The translations under genes were made by a program, and so were the position numbers. 64,000 nt of DNA, taken from positions 1,908,975-1,972,974 of the forward strand of contig BQUP01000003.1 in the NCBI GenBank assembly GCA_022835595.1, written 5' to 3'. Within the stretch, counting starts at the first letter, position 1. Each line of letters starts with the position of its first letter. Positions 1 to 11,823 of this stretch are shown here, in pieces. This stretch comes from Cystobasidium ongulense. Taxonomy: Eukaryota; Basidiomycota; Cystobasidiomycetes; Cystobasidiales; Cystobasidiaceae. The notes beneath the pieces were generated by a model. It searched no databases. It had not been told where the DNA came from and saw nothing but the letters and a program-made list of their open reading frames with translations.

Positions 1-805
1 GAGGCGATCATAATGGCTGGGATGTCGTATTCTGCGGCGTACTTGTCGAAGCTGTATGACAATCACGGTGGAATGTCAGTAAAAGTATACCTCCAAGGCG
101 TAGAATGGGAAGAGTGCATGTCCTAACTCACATGCTAAGGTATGGCTGGCAAGCTTTGAAAGGCGAATTGTCCTCCTCCAAAGCTTCATCCAAGCTCATT
201 ACTAGAATATCCTTCATCTTGACATCAGGGGGAGTCCAACCACCGGCGTCGAGACCGCAATTGAGCCAATCCATAGCACCATTAGGGCCCGAAGTTTTGG
301 TTACATCTTCAGTTGCACCTGATTTACCGCAAGTATTGTCTACAAAGGAGAAGAGACCTGCTCCTCCTAGTGCATCTTTACCTGATGTAATGGGTGATAT
401 TGTTTCTTTGTTGCTGTTGTCGCTCTTTGTTTCTTTGGCTTGAGTGGCTGATGAGCTTGACGTTGGGGTGGAGTCAGGTCTAGCTAGAGCGAGAGTCGAC
501 CATGCTTGTTCTCCAGAGTTGTTACCAGAGTCGGCGTTTGAGTTAGCCTTCTTCTTGCACGTGCCGCTTGCTCTCTTCGAGTGGCGTTTGTGCTTCTTGG
601 AATGAGAAGAGGCTGACTGGAAGATAGGACGGGCGTGTCGAGGAGTATCGTGTGCTGTTGCTTGATCGAAAAAGGTGTCTATGTTGTGGTCAGCGAGAAG
701 AGTGCCGATGCTGCCACCTGCTCTGTTCTCGAGGGATGGCTTGGCCGCATGGACGACTGAACAGGCCGACACGATGGACGCGGCGAGGGCGATGTTGAAG
801 TGCAT
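1..805 (-). CDS. Secreted GH23-like lytic transglycosylase (5' part; cut by left edge)
   Basis: The start is taken at 805, where the protein opens with a signal peptide (MHFNIALAASIVSACSVVHA). A basic, Ser-rich linker follows, with KKHKRHSKR as a possible processing site. The conserved block runs SGATEDVTKTSGPNGAMDWL, then a GGWTPP motif and FKACQPYL. An intron at 52-131 (GTGAGT...ATACAG) joins this to FDKYAAEY and IPAIMIAS, the start of the lysozyme-like SLT fold. This layout matches fungal secreted GH23/SLT-domain proteins. In the family, the catalytic Glu sits in the ES motif just downstream of this point, so it lies outside the window and catalytic competence cannot be judged. The family in bacteria cleaves peptidoglycan; the substrate in fungi is not settled. 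It is divergent from the acyltransferase gene at 1630. An upstream in-frame ATG at 889 would bury the signal peptide, so it is less likely. Confidence 0.8.
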
Positions 806-1629
806 GTTGATTGAGTATTGGGTGCAGGTGTGCGTGTAGTTGGCGTGTCTGTGGATGCATGCAATGTCAGTGGATGGCCCATCATGCAATGCAGATGCCT
901 ACTGCACAGGTGGACGGACTCACGAAAAGAGGCGGGAAAGTGTGAGGATGCTACGGACCAGCCGAAGGAGTGAGTGAGTGAGTGGGTGGAGTGGAGTGTG
1001 TTGTAGAGAGTGTGTCGAGTAAGAGTAGAGTAAGACTAGAGTGAGAGGACTGTACTCGACCACAATAGACATAACAGAATATGCAGACAAGGCCACCGCG
1101 CAAACAAGGACCACGGCGACAGACAAGGCAAGAGGGAGGGAGAGAGGGAGAGAAGGTGTGAGCGAGGGCGTGCTGCTGCTGATGCCGCTGCTACTCACCT
1201 GTCGAGTGAGTGGGAAGAGTGGGTTGGTTGGAGAGTAAACAACAGCCCAAGTTGTTTCAATTAATATCTCTATTTCCTCGGGAAGTGGTGACATCGAGGC
1301 ATGAAAGCTGTATGCAGACCGCGCGGAGTGGCGAAGATGGGACAGGCAGGACAGGCAATGACGGCAGCATGGACACCTCTCCCTCATCTAATAGCCCACT
1401 CCTCTCCATCTCCATCACACAGCCCAAGTCACCTGTTTACCATCATTGTCCAGATTGACTGACAGCCTGTCAAAATACGCGTATTGGTTCGCATGATCGA
1501 GACACGTGCTTTCAATTTATCGAGGATTGCATCGCATCGCATCGCATCTCTTCGCATCTATCGCAACGAACCCACTCTCGGACGTATCGCATCTGACACC
1601 CTCGCAGCATACCCAAATCTCATCGGTCC
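806..1629. promoter_or_regulatory. Divergent promoter region, GH23-like / wax-synthase-like
   Basis: This 824-bp stretch separates two divergent genes. It holds purine-rich low-complexity sequence (about 960-1160, GAGTGA- and GGGAGA-like runs) and a short CATCG pentamer run near 1529-1556. I see no convincing gene or known operator here. Confidence 0.5.
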
Positions 1630-3438
1630 ATGGGAATCCCCGGTCAAGATCATGCTGTCCACCCTTCCGGCTACAATGGTCCACAATCCAGCTGGACCTA
1701 CCCTTCCACACTCCTGCTACTCGTGCCGCCCATACTGCTGACACTCCAATCCACCCTTCTCTTCATTCCTCACTCACCACCCACCACCCGTCTTGCACTC
1801 CTCCCTCTCTCCCTCCTTGCAGTATGGTACTCCTGTTCCCTGCCAGACGTGTCATTCTTTCATCCCATAAAAGACTTTGTACATCTCAATACCATCATTC
1901 AATTATCAAAATTCTGGGCATGCATGAGAGCAGTCGAGTTCGCCATCTCTGACAAAGAGGAATACAAGTGGATTGGTTATGAAAAGGCCTATCACCATGA
2001 CAAAGATAAATCCGTCAATAACAAGGAGATGACGTATAACTCGACAAGAAATGGAGGGAAGAGTGTTCAAGGCACAAGTACATCGTCTAATACAACAACT
2101 ACATACGAGAACACCCGCAAGCCGGACGAGAATATAGAGTGTAGAAATCCACTCCTCATGGGCTGGCTTAACCTGTGCAGTCTGTAAGCGTAGGATCGAC
2201 AGAGATCGCCAGACACAATACACTGATCTGACTTGTCTTCCTTACACCCTATCTGTCTGATTCATGGGGCCATTATAGACGGGGTATAGGCTGGCAATGG
2301 GGTATCAAAGGCTCGCAGATTCCACCTCGTCATCCAGCCGATCATTTTGTCCTTTCTTTACTCCTCAGGATCATCTGGTCTCACATCCTTACTATTCTAG
2401 CAATATCCCTCACAGTACACCACCGTCAAAGTTCAAATTTACATACGGAACTACTTCACACCTATTTCCCTTCATTACCGCGTCCCAATGCAATCGTCGA
2501 AACGGCAAGTCGTTTGATACAAGTTGCAACATTCGGAGGAATAGTTTATACATCTTTAGAATGTGGTTATTCCTTACTTACTCTACTATCTTGCATTTTA
2601 ACATCTGCAACACGTATAGTCCTTCCTTCAAACGGTCCATTCTCAATCATCAAACCTGACAAGTTTAGAAAAGAAGCATGGCCAAGATTATCTAAAAAAC
2701 CTATATTCTCAGAATCATTAAGTGATTTTTGGGGTAAGAAATGGCATTCTTTATTCAGAAGGATTTTTATCGTCGTTGGTGCTAGACCGTTATCCGCTTT
2801 ACCTGGACAGTTCGGGTTCTTCAAAAATCATGTTGCCGGCAAAAATTGGTTGAAAGTGCCTCTTAGTGTACTAGGGGATTTCATGACTAGTGGTGTACTA
2901 CACGAGTGTTGTAAGTGGCCTGCCGAACTTCCTGATACAAGGGCTTAGTAATTTCAAGTATCTAACCATTTCCTCCAAATCATGCTATACACGTTAATAC
3001 CACACCGCAGTCAACGAAGCATCACCATGGCTATCACGAGATCCAAATTATACAGTATTTACATTCTTCACACTACAAGCTTTCGGTATAATTTTCGAAA
3101 AAGCAATAATGACAACATTTCTAGGAGGATCAAAATCTAGAATTTCTAAAATTTTGGGAAGGATTTGGTGCTGGGGTTTCTTACTCTTTACTGGTCTACT
3201 TATGGCCGAATGCTGGTATGTTTTGTCCTGTCTTTTGGAAGGGGAACTTGAAAGAAGGACAACAAGGCTGATCAAAAACGGACCTTTTCCCTGCCCCGCC
3301 AACAGGGTCGATAGAGGAATACTCGATAATCAACCTCCGGTAGAGCATTGGATGTGGTGGAGATGGTGTCTCCCTCTTGCTTGGGTTATTCCAGACCTCA
3401 GTAACGTACGGCTACATCAGCTTAGCCATCTTTCGTGA
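1630..3438 (+). CDS. Wax-synthase-like membrane-bound O-acyltransferase (MBOAT_2-type)
   Basis: Four exons: 1630-2183, 2279-2910, 3011-3215 and 3306-3438. All joins keep frame and give about 507 aa. Hydrophobic segments run throughout; the first is near residues 25-45 (PSTLLLLVPPILLTLQSTLL). The spliced product contains MRAVEFA and RGIGWQWG motifs, and SLSDFWGKKWHSLFRR, whose W-H is the expected active-site region of the wax synthase domain. FMTSGVLHE follows, where the family usually shows a second conserved His. Members of this family move an acyl chain from acyl-CoA to an alcohol or sugar at the ER membrane; in fungi this includes sterol, trichothecene and glycolipid acyltransferases. The substrate cannot be read from the sequence. 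The first ATG is chosen because it opens the hydrophobic N-terminus. The last few residues after the final TM segment are less certain. Confidence 0.82.
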
Positions 3439-3772
3439 CATTTCTCAATTGAGCAGGGTTAGTTCGCAAGCGAACGCGAAGGTTCTAGTAAAGCAATAAA
3501 AAGAGCAGTATGATCCTATTTGTATGCAATACCCGCCACGCGCAAACTTTCTGCACACTCTATGAGCAGCGAAATGCAAAGTACCGCCTTTGGCAATACC
3601 TTGAGTTAACGATGATTGCTATGATAGGCCTGAGCGAAAAGCGAGTTTTATAAACAACAACGAAGGATCACAACTACCTAATAGTGACGAGATTGCTAAC
3701 TAATGAATGTGATGCGAGGTGGGACGAAAAGCATTGATAAGCCAAAGAGCAGGGTTCTTCCGATACAGCGTG
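3439..3772. other. Convergent 3' intergenic region
   Basis: This 334-bp AT-richer stretch lies between the stop codons of the acyltransferase and the kinase gene. It should carry both 3' UTRs and poly(A) signals (for example AATAAA at about 3495). No gene seen. Confidence 0.5.
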
Positions 3773-6700
3773 CTAGCGTGGTGGCGGGCTTGCTTTTGCC
3801 CGTATACTAATGCGTCTTGAAGGTCCAGGTAATGGACTGTTGCTTAAACTTGCGTTTGATGACATATTCGCGGCGGACGTATTCGCAAAGCCTAATGCCG
3901 GCGCAGGTGGAGGTTGTAAACTTGGTGAATTAGGTCTCGATTTCAGTTTATACCGCGGAGAGGAAGTTGACCCTGGATTTGATAAGATCTGGCTCATTGC
4001 CGATTCACTCCAAGTTCTTCCTATCCTTGCCAATGAACCGGAAGGTAGAGAAGGTGACGAAGACAAAGCACTTCCCAAAAGTCGACTACTTTTAAAACGC
4101 CTTTCAGCATCCGTGAAATCTTTCAATAAGCCTTTCGCGAGGTCCTTGACCAGCAGTGATGGGTCGTCTTCAACTAAACGATTAACCGTAGAAACGAGAT
4201 TGGGCTGCTTAATGATCTTAGAAGGAGTCGAGGAAGCTTCAAATAACGTCTTGACGAGTTTGAGCAGGTTCAAGCGTACAACCGCTTTTGGATGAGACGA
4301 GAGGCGTTCAAGTAGTCGCCGAAACATGATAGCCTGCGATGAGAGCTTGTTACAAAGATTTGATGACAGCCGTAGAATCTAACGCAAAGCAGAGCAAAGG
4401 TGTCGTCAGATTGTGAACGTCATTAGATTTCTAACATAGCTTGTACATACCTTGAGTAAGGGCTCCAAAACATTCTCAAAGCTAGTTGCTTTGGTAGTTG
4501 AAAAGGTATTCATAAGAGCCTCTACCGAAGCGTCTTCAAGTAGTGCATCTTCAATACGAGCAGTTTCATCTTGCATCCAAGCAAGTATAGCTTCAAGTGC
4601 CGAAAGATTCCAAAACGGGTCTTTGAGCAATGTTATATACAGATGGAAGATCTTATGTTGCCATAAAACCTTTCGACACGTCTTGCTTGCGTGCGCAAAA
4701 TCACAGATGATAGGCAGGGCGAATTGCTTGAGCGGCGAATTCCCGTTGACTAGGCTCTGTAACGCAGGTACCGCGCCTGCCAGAGCAGCTTCTTCTTGTC
4801 GACTTTTGCTAAGCCGGCATAGATTGTATAGAGCGTTCATAAGCGGATTGCATATTTCCTATAAAAAAATGAAGTATGGTCAAGGGAAAGGCAAGAAATT
4901 ATGCAAAATACACCTCGCCTACTGTATAATCCAGGTGATTAATCATGACCTTGACCAAGCACTCGATAGCATTAGCATTTTGAAGGACCTCCAATGCGGC
5001 CGGCGCCATGCTGATATTTTTGATGATCTTCAGCAGCATTGGTAGCAGTTCTCGGGGTATGACGGAGAGCGAGCGAACAAGGCCTAGTGACGTCAATCGT
5101 CAGATTTGGCATCGCGCTGTCCTACGGCCAGCCCACCACTCACGCAAAGCTATTGGTCGTTGAGCCAATTCCATCTTCACCTTCATGTCACTCTGCGCGA
5201 AGACGAGGAGGATATGAACGATCTTATTCAAAGCGCTTTGTGCTAGTTCATCGTCATCATCCGCTACAGCGAGTAATGCGCTGGATAAGGGGTCCAGGAG
5301 ACCTTCTTTCGCGAACATGCGGCAGAAGTCGTTTCGAGGCGTTGCGCCCTGCATATCAAAGACGCGACAAATACCGTCGACCGCCATCCAGACGAGATCT
5401 TTTTGGTCTCGGTAGTTTTCATCCATCATGTCGATGAGAGTCCGCAAGCCCTATCACAACGCGAAGCAGTCAGTCTCGTACAATTCTAGCATCGTTGTAC
5501 ATTGACCGCTCACTCTGCAAGTGATGAACATTTGCAGTGTCAAAAGAGATGTTCGACACATGGCTCCGATGAAAAGAGCTGCCTCGAGACGTATATCTCG
5601 CGAGTATCGACTGTGGGAGAATTTCATGATAACTGGGCAGCCGCCAATAAGCTGTAAAAGTTGTCGTTATCAGCTAGGGTACTGGTAAAGTCGGACAAAG
5701 AAGCTCACGCAAATCTTCTCCAACCAGTTTGGATTGTCGGCAATGAGCTGGGAGAAGATTGTCTCAATATGGCCTTGAGATGCTCCATGTGTGCGCAAAC
5801 CTACCAAATTTACAATTCGCAGCTCGAGCCCTATGACCTCTCTTGATCTGATGCTCTGAAGTGATTCCACTATAGTGAGAAGACCATGCGACTTGATGAA
5901 ATGTAGTTTGACCTCCGGTGCTTGGTCAAAAATATCGATCTATCATCAAGTCTCTCAGCTTATTCTGTCTAGCCAGATCACGAGTGTCCGCATTTTCTCA
6001 CAAGATATATGCAACCATCACGAATGGCAAGCTCGTCCGCTTCGGCGCTCATACCATCCAATAAATCATTGACAAACGAGCACATTCGGGCAATCTTGTC
6101 TCGATGGACATTGGCTTCGAGGCTGTCAGTACTTTCTGCGACTTGAATGTTCTGCTCTACTTCAGCGAATGGGTCTTCTTCATCCAGATCGTCGTCTCCC
6201 AACTATATAGATCGATGGTCAGCATACGGGATTACGGTCAGAACAGCGCCAAGGACGTACCCATGATCTGCTCGACAACTTCTTTGTCAGTTCAAGCTTT
6301 TGATGCGATCTGCCTCGCGGAGCTGCCCTGTCATCGAACGCATCCGAATAATCCTCATTCTCAGACTCATCATATCGTTCGATTGCTTCTTCGCTTATAG
6401 GTGTATTTGGCCGGGTAGTGCGAGGATTACTGAAGCTCGAAGATATGGAGGGTGATGCATTTTTTGGCACTGGCGATGCACGGACTGTAGCATCACGAGA
6501 AGCAGTAAAATTTCTAATTGAATTTTGCGTTCCATTTGATAGATCTCTGGGGTGTAGTATACGTTTCTGCGTTTCGCTCATCTTCTGCACAATGTAAAGC
6601 AATTATTTAGTCACTTTGCCCACTCCATAGGGACACATATCTCACGTACTCTCATATTGGACAGTCTTCCTGCAAAAGGCTTCACTTCGTCTTCTGGAAC

Positions 6701-8573
6701 GAGATCTGACCAATCTTCAACCACAGTGGACAAAATTGTCGAAGGCGGTTTGGCGCCGAAAGGCGACATAGAATTGGGCCTAATGGTGTCTGTATTGTCA
6801 GGAACCCTCTCATGGTTGCCCTCTGCTTCCTCATCTAGATGAAGATCGGAAGAAGCTGTCTTCTTCTTTGGTATATCATCAAGGAAGTCGCTGTCCCAAT
6901 TATCGTTTTCCTTGTCACCGTCTTGATATACTGCCTTGGATGAGCCTGCAGGTAGACCGAGCCCTGCGTTTGTTATTGTTCTGACTGGACTAACAGGTGG
7001 TCTGATCATCTCGTCCAGTAGGTTTCTCCCTGCTTTACTGACCAGAGGTCTGACCTTACCAGGTCCTTGCTGCAATGCAGTAGCTACGTCTTCGCTAAGT
7101 CTGTTCCCAGGTGCCCTTGTAGCGACTGTTGGCGCATGCGGTACAGGCTGCTGTTTGTCCAACACTTTATTCCAAGCTTGCACCCTTTGTACCGTTTCAT
7201 CATATGCACTGACATTTCGTCTAGATGCGCCCAGAAGATTGAGATTTGACGGAGATGAACTGGAAAGTCTTAATTTTGTCTGATCTAACTGTTTCCGCGC
7301 CGAGACCATCCAAGGGTGCTTTAACAATTTCCTAGCTGATATTCTGAGGTTACTATCCTTTTGAAAGCATTGAAGCAGGAAGTCTCTGACTATCGGAGAT
7401 GCACTCTCCGGTAGAGGTGGACAATCATCGTTCACTATCCTAAATAAAGCAGGCATAGGTTCTAGCTCATGATATGGCGGTTGACCTTCGAGCAATTCGA
7501 TGACGACACAGCCAACAGACCATATATCCGATGCTGTGGTTGCTCCACTTTGCTCTACTACTTCCGGAGCCATCCAATAAGGTGACCCGACGACGCTGCG
7601 GTCATGCCCACCGACCGTAGTGGCGACACCGAAATCGGCGAGCTTAATACTGCCTTCTTTTGTCGCTAGGATATTAGAACCTTTGATATCACGATGGATG
7701 ACACCTTGATCGTGGAGATACAAGAGCCCTTCCAGAACTTGGCACATATAGATCTGACATAGTCCTTCTGGGAACTTGCCGAATTTCTTGCAAATGGCAG
7801 TGAGGGAGCCGTTCTCGCAGTATTCTCTATAGGAGCGACACGAAGTCGGGATAGGGAGCCTCAGTATTAGTGCGGCGGAATGGAGTGGAGGGAGCAGGCT
7901 TACAAGACAATCCACAGAAAATCACCAGTCTTGACAAAGCCTCGATATTGAACGACGTTGGGATCTGCAGGTAACGAAAATTAAGGCGGTTTCTTGCGCC
8001 TAAGGAATGAGCTTACGATCTAGATTCTTGAGCAAGTCTATCTCTGACTGCCGTTGTGAGATACGGAGTTGGACGATGAGGGAGGACAGAAGAAACATCC
8101 AGTCAGGCACGTGTTCACGTTTCTTCGCGCTTTGCGGCAGTGTCCGGTGTCCTCGTAACAGTGGCACGCACCATAATCTCCGGCAGCTCAGATGGTGGTA
8201 TATTACCCAGTGCTATCTGTTTGACAGCTACTGTTTCGCCAGTCTGCCAATTGAGAGCTCTGGAGAGTTGAAATACAGTGCAACTGAGCGATCACGCGCT
8301 GGTTTGCGTGAAACGTATCGAGCTCACCTGTACACTGCACCAAAGGCACCGCGGCCAATGAGCTCGCCCAGTTGCTACACGATAACATAATATCAGCGTT
8401 TGATCCTGCCTCACTGCCACTCCGATTGTAGTTCTCGCAAAAGCACTGCATGCTTGTTTACTGACATGGTTGGGCAGCGCGCTTGCCTGCTGCGAGCTGA
8501 TACTGCTGCTCGAGTGGCCATGATGGCTATTCATGGGCATGGCTTGGCGCTGAGTACTGCCTTGATGGCACAA
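3773..8573 (-). CDS. Septation-initiation/mitotic-exit kinase (Cdc7/Cdc15/SepH type)
   Basis: This is a multi-exon Ser/Thr kinase of the STE family. The N-terminal exons (8466-8573, 8328-8374, 8172-8259, 8017-8047, 7904-7964, then 7826-6650) splice to [15 protein letters not shown] (glycine loop) and ETVAVKQI (catalytic Lys). [35 protein letters not shown] and [13 protein letters not shown] follow. A disordered middle follows, then a helical armadillo-like half (3800-5450), including [19 protein letters not shown] and [19 protein letters not shown]. This two-part layout is that of S. pombe Cdc7 and A. nidulans SepH, which act at the spindle pole body downstream of the Spg1 GTPase to trigger septation. 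The start may be 8573 or the internal ATG at 8540 (MPMNSHHG). The C-terminal introns (about 4330-6220) were not all resolved base by base. Function is inferred from the family. Confidence 0.9.
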
Positions 8574-8929
8574 GGACTACGGTGGACGTCGATGCATTGC
8601 TGTCGCGACTGTTCCAAGATGGCTCACCTTGATGCGGTCCTGATGTGCTGCAGGCGGTGATCGACCATTCGCAGACGAGCAGGAGACGCTTTATCAGAAC
8701 TGCGACGACTACGCATACGTGATGAATAGGCCACAACTTGGACAATGTGCAAACACAGTCCTCCGGCGAAGTCGACATCGAGAAATAGCGGAAAAGCAGA
8801 CGAAGTAACATTGCATTCCCATCTAGCTCGCAACTACAAAAGAAAGAGGGAGATTATGCAAGAATGCTTCCCTCGACAACTGCTCCATATGAAAACACAG
8901 CTGCATGTTCCCTAAAGCCTATTCATAGC
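8574..8929. other. Intergenic region upstream of the kinase / downstream of RPS11
   Basis: This 356-bp stretch holds the promoter and 5' UTR of the minus-strand kinase gene and the 3' flank of RPS11. I see no separate gene or recognisable motif. Confidence 0.45.
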
Positions 8930-9921
8930 TTAGAACTTTTGGCTGTGGACAGAATTAGAGCAGCAATCAGCAACGTTGTCAGGTCAAGAGCTGAATCAAA
9001 CGCATTGCGAACTACGCACAATTGCTTGGAGCCAGCTGGCTTGCGCTTGGTGACACGGAGGACATTGAATCGGACGGTCTATTGGTAGAAAAAGGCCAGA
9101 GGTCAGCAAAGCCATGCAAGTGTCGAGTCGCTAATGGGCGACGCACCTTGGTCAAAGGTCTGCACTGTCCAACAGTGACGATATCTCCAGCCTCAACACG
9201 GAAAGCTGGTGAGCAATGCGCGGCGAGGTTCTTGTGTCTCTTCTCGTATCTGTTGTACTTGGGGATGTAGTGTAGGCTGTGTAGAAATGGGCGGGTCAGT
9301 ATGCTGCATGAAGAGATGTATGTGCCCTCGGGATCTCTGTGCGTGTTGTGATTGTGCGTGCGCTGTCTGCTGTGCTGTACTGTGCTGTGCTCTGTAGAAT
9401 ATCTCGTCCAGTTGATGCGCTGCTGGTCCTTCGCTTGGGCAAGTCCATCTGGCTTTCGTCGAAAATGCCCGTCTCCGTCCTAGTCCTTCGAGCAGTCCTT
9501 CTCCGGCACAAGCACAACACCACATCTTCTTCAATCACACACACGAGAGAGTCCTTCGGGCTGTATCGACGCGCATGCAACTGACTAGTCTCTGCGGATG
9601 ATGATTGTTCGGGTCATCTTTGTGGTCTGGACGACACCAGTGAGGATTCTGCCTCTGATGGAGACGTTGCCTGTGAATGGGCACTTCTTGTCGATGTAGG
9701 TGCCCTCGATGGCCTCACGGGGAGTCTTGAATCCTAGACCGACATCCTTGTACCATCTCTTGTCCTTTGCCTCGCCCTTGACGGCCTTTGTGACCTTGGC
9801 CGACTGGAACACGGGCTGCTTCAAGTATGCCTTTTCCACCTGCAGCCACACGACACTCCATTAGCACCCTCTACGCCGTCCTGCACCCCCAGCCCAGCCA
9901 TCCACTTGCCTGGTCTGCCAT
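8930..9921 (-). CDS. RPS11: 40S ribosomal protein uS17 (S11)
   Basis: Five exons on the minus strand: 9910-9921 (MADQ only), 9586-9839, 9147-9276, 9020-9078 and 8930-8942. They give 155 aa, the normal length for this protein. Diagnostic blocks are [56 protein letters not shown] and [20 protein letters not shown], ending in QFQKF. The protein binds 18S rRNA in the small subunit. Two oddities stand out. The first exon has just four codons and its intron appears to use a GC donor (CAG then GCAAGT). The last exon has only 13 nt including the stop. The 309-nt intron at 9277-9585 is long for this window; I found no clear box C/D or H/ACA snoRNA inside it. Confidence 0.97.
9840..9909 (-). other. GC-AG intron 1 of RPS11
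   Basis: Minus-strand exon 1 ends CAG and is followed by GCAAGT, the textbook context for a GC donor. The intron is 70 nt and ends CTGCAG. Using GC-AG joins MADQ directly to VEKAYLKQP, the expected start of uS17. No nearby GT donor keeps this frame. Confidence 0.75.
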
Positions 9922-10411
9922 GATTGCGGTTGTCGATGATGTGTCTTTACTCCAACCCGCCGCACACTGCTGCAAATTGCCTGCCTGGCCTCGAAATGAT
10001 CGAGATTCTCGCACACCCGCTTGAAGGAGAATAGGGGCAGAAGAGCAGCGAGATTTCTCTTTCGAGGTGGAAGGAATTTAGCAATCGACATCAATCCATC
10101 AAGCTGAAAATTGAAACATGCGTGCATGCATTGGAAAATCATGTAAAATAGTGAAGAGCACGACACGAGTACAGAACTGGTGTAGGAATATTCATCAATA
10201 CGTGAAAGGCTTCTCAAAGCCTCTTTGGGCCCTCTGTCGCGACAGCTGTACCATCACGCTAGACCGCAACTACGATTGGCTAACGTGCATTGCAAGGATA
10301 AATACAACGCAAGGGGTCCTGCACCAGGCGAATCACCGAGGAAAGACAGCTCAAGCCCGGGCTGCAGACATTGCCCGCTCGCTGCGTTCACACCGTCATT
10401 CGTCGACAATA
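9922..10411. promoter_or_regulatory. RPS11 upstream region
   Basis: This 490-bp stretch precedes the RPS11 start (minus strand) and follows the CGI121 stop. It should contain the strong RPS11 promoter, but I recognise no defined element or gene. Confidence 0.4.
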
Positions 10412-11465
10412 CTAACTAGAAGACCCCCACAGTCTTGTTTGATGCTGTAAGGCTTGCCAATAGCGCTGATGTCAGTTGTACGCCCTTGTCCAGCTTGTAC
10501 AGCTATGTGTATAGATGAGGCACCTGTCAATATGATACTCCTTCTACGAAAGGTTTCTCTTACCTTTTGCAAAGCAGGCAAATCTGCAGTTTTGTCTAGA
10601 TCATCAAGCGAAGCTAGACTTCCGCCTGTAAGTTTCTGCATTTCATCCTGCAAGGCCTTCTTTTCAGTGCTTGATAGCTTCGGCCCTATTCGAACCACGA
10701 TAGCCAAAGTCGATTTTGCGGAAATACCAAAGCGGCGGAGACCTTCTGCGACCTGTTTGTCGTTGAGATCGGGAAATCATCATGAACAAATCGGAAAATT
10801 GCGCACAGTCAGCTCGTGTGTATGCCACAGTGTAACCTAGCCTTTTTCTAGATCTCCAGGTGTGGTCGTTGTGTTCTTTTGACTGCTAGAGGGCCGGTCT
10901 TTAGGTCTTTACTGTGTGGTATGCATGCACTTTCGCGTGGCGACCACAGAGCAACGGCCGGCTTTCAGGCCGTCGACATTGACACCACGATCCAAGTCTG
11001 GGCGTGAATGAAATGCTGCCCAGACGTTAAAACAGACTTACATTGCTCGTTGGATTGAGATTGCTGATAATCTCTGAATGAACTGTTTGAGTTTGGAGCT
11101 CATCTTGAGCTGCTGCTAGGATAGATTGATGGCTGGCCGCGAGCAATTGATCCTTCGAGGCTATCTAGAGAAAAGGAATACCGACGAAATTGCGTCCATT
11201 AGCTTCTTTGGTTCGCTTTCTGTTCCAGCCTACATATCCCACTGCTTTGAGCAATGTTGTGCATTGTCCGGCGTACCATCTTGCCATCCAAGAAAGCAAA
11301 GTCCAAGCTCTTTCGTTCAGCGATTCCTTCATTACCTTCCATAGTAGAGGCTTTGATGAGACGTTGTCGCAATGAAGCAGCATCCGACAATTCTACGAAT
11401 AGTGCGAATGATATCTCGGCTAGTTCCGCAGGGTATGCCGGTGTCGGCAGGGAGTAGCTTTCCAT
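10412..11465 (-). CDS. CGI121: EKC/KEOPS complex subunit Cgi121 (TPRKB family)
   Basis: Exons 11277-11465, 11042-11164, 10564-10752 and 10412-10465 give about 184 aa, close to the family's usual 170-190. The product opens MESYSLPTPAYP and has AEISFALFVELSDAASLRQR and LDFAFLDGKM joined to IASKDQLLAA. TVHSEIISNLNPTSNVAEGL and RRFGISAKSTLAIVVRI follow; these are the blocks by which Cgi121/TPRKB is known. It is the KEOPS subunit that contacts Bud32 and tRNA during N6-threonylcarbamoyladenosine (t6A) synthesis, and it is linked to telomere upkeep in yeast. The last small exon (RYWQALQHQ...) is inferred from a plausible GTAAGA donor and ATCAG acceptor and is the least sure part. The 289-nt third intron (second by length in this gene group) is unusually long. 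Confidence 0.85.
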
Positions 11466-11823
11466 ATCTGAACAAAAGCAAGTACGTTTCTTGAGCGCAA
11501 AGGAGAATAAGAAAAGTGCTTCAAGAAGTTTGGTTGCTGGTCAAGCCGTGATGACAATGTACTCTGTCTAAAGGGCTCGGAGGCCCCCGCCACAAGGGGA
11601 CCCCTCTCCCCCATTTGGCGAACCGACGCGCCAAAAGCGTGACTGATCTCTCTTTTCTTTCAACTCCGTGCATACATGGCAATGTTAAAGCACATCCTGC
11701 ATATACTCCATTCAACATAGAGACCAAATCTCAAGAAGCTTCCTCTGATAGAAAAGCTGGGAAGACTCGGAAGACGCCGTTTGCCCGCTCGAAATAACGT
11801 ATCGTCTACTTTCGACTAGAAGG
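11466..11823. promoter_or_regulatory. Divergent promoter, CGI121 / Mpv17-family gene
   Basis: A 358-bp spacer between two divergent starts. No gene-like exon or known motif was found in it. Confidence 0.45.

Noticed and set aside
128-443. Plus-strand open frame at 105-443
   Set aside because: It is the antisense shadow of the GH23-like gene.
1484-1520. tRNA-like B-box (GGTTCGCATGATCG) near 1485
   Set aside because: No matching A box, acceptor stem or cloverleaf could be folded around it.
9277-9585. Box C/D or H/ACA snoRNA in the long RPS11 intron
   Set aside because: No RUGAUGA box with a properly spaced CUGA box was found on the sense strand.
10753-11041. snoRNA in the long CGI121 intron (an ATGATGA box is present)
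   Set aside because: The box lies about 30 nt from the 3' splice site, leaving no room for a guide and a D box.
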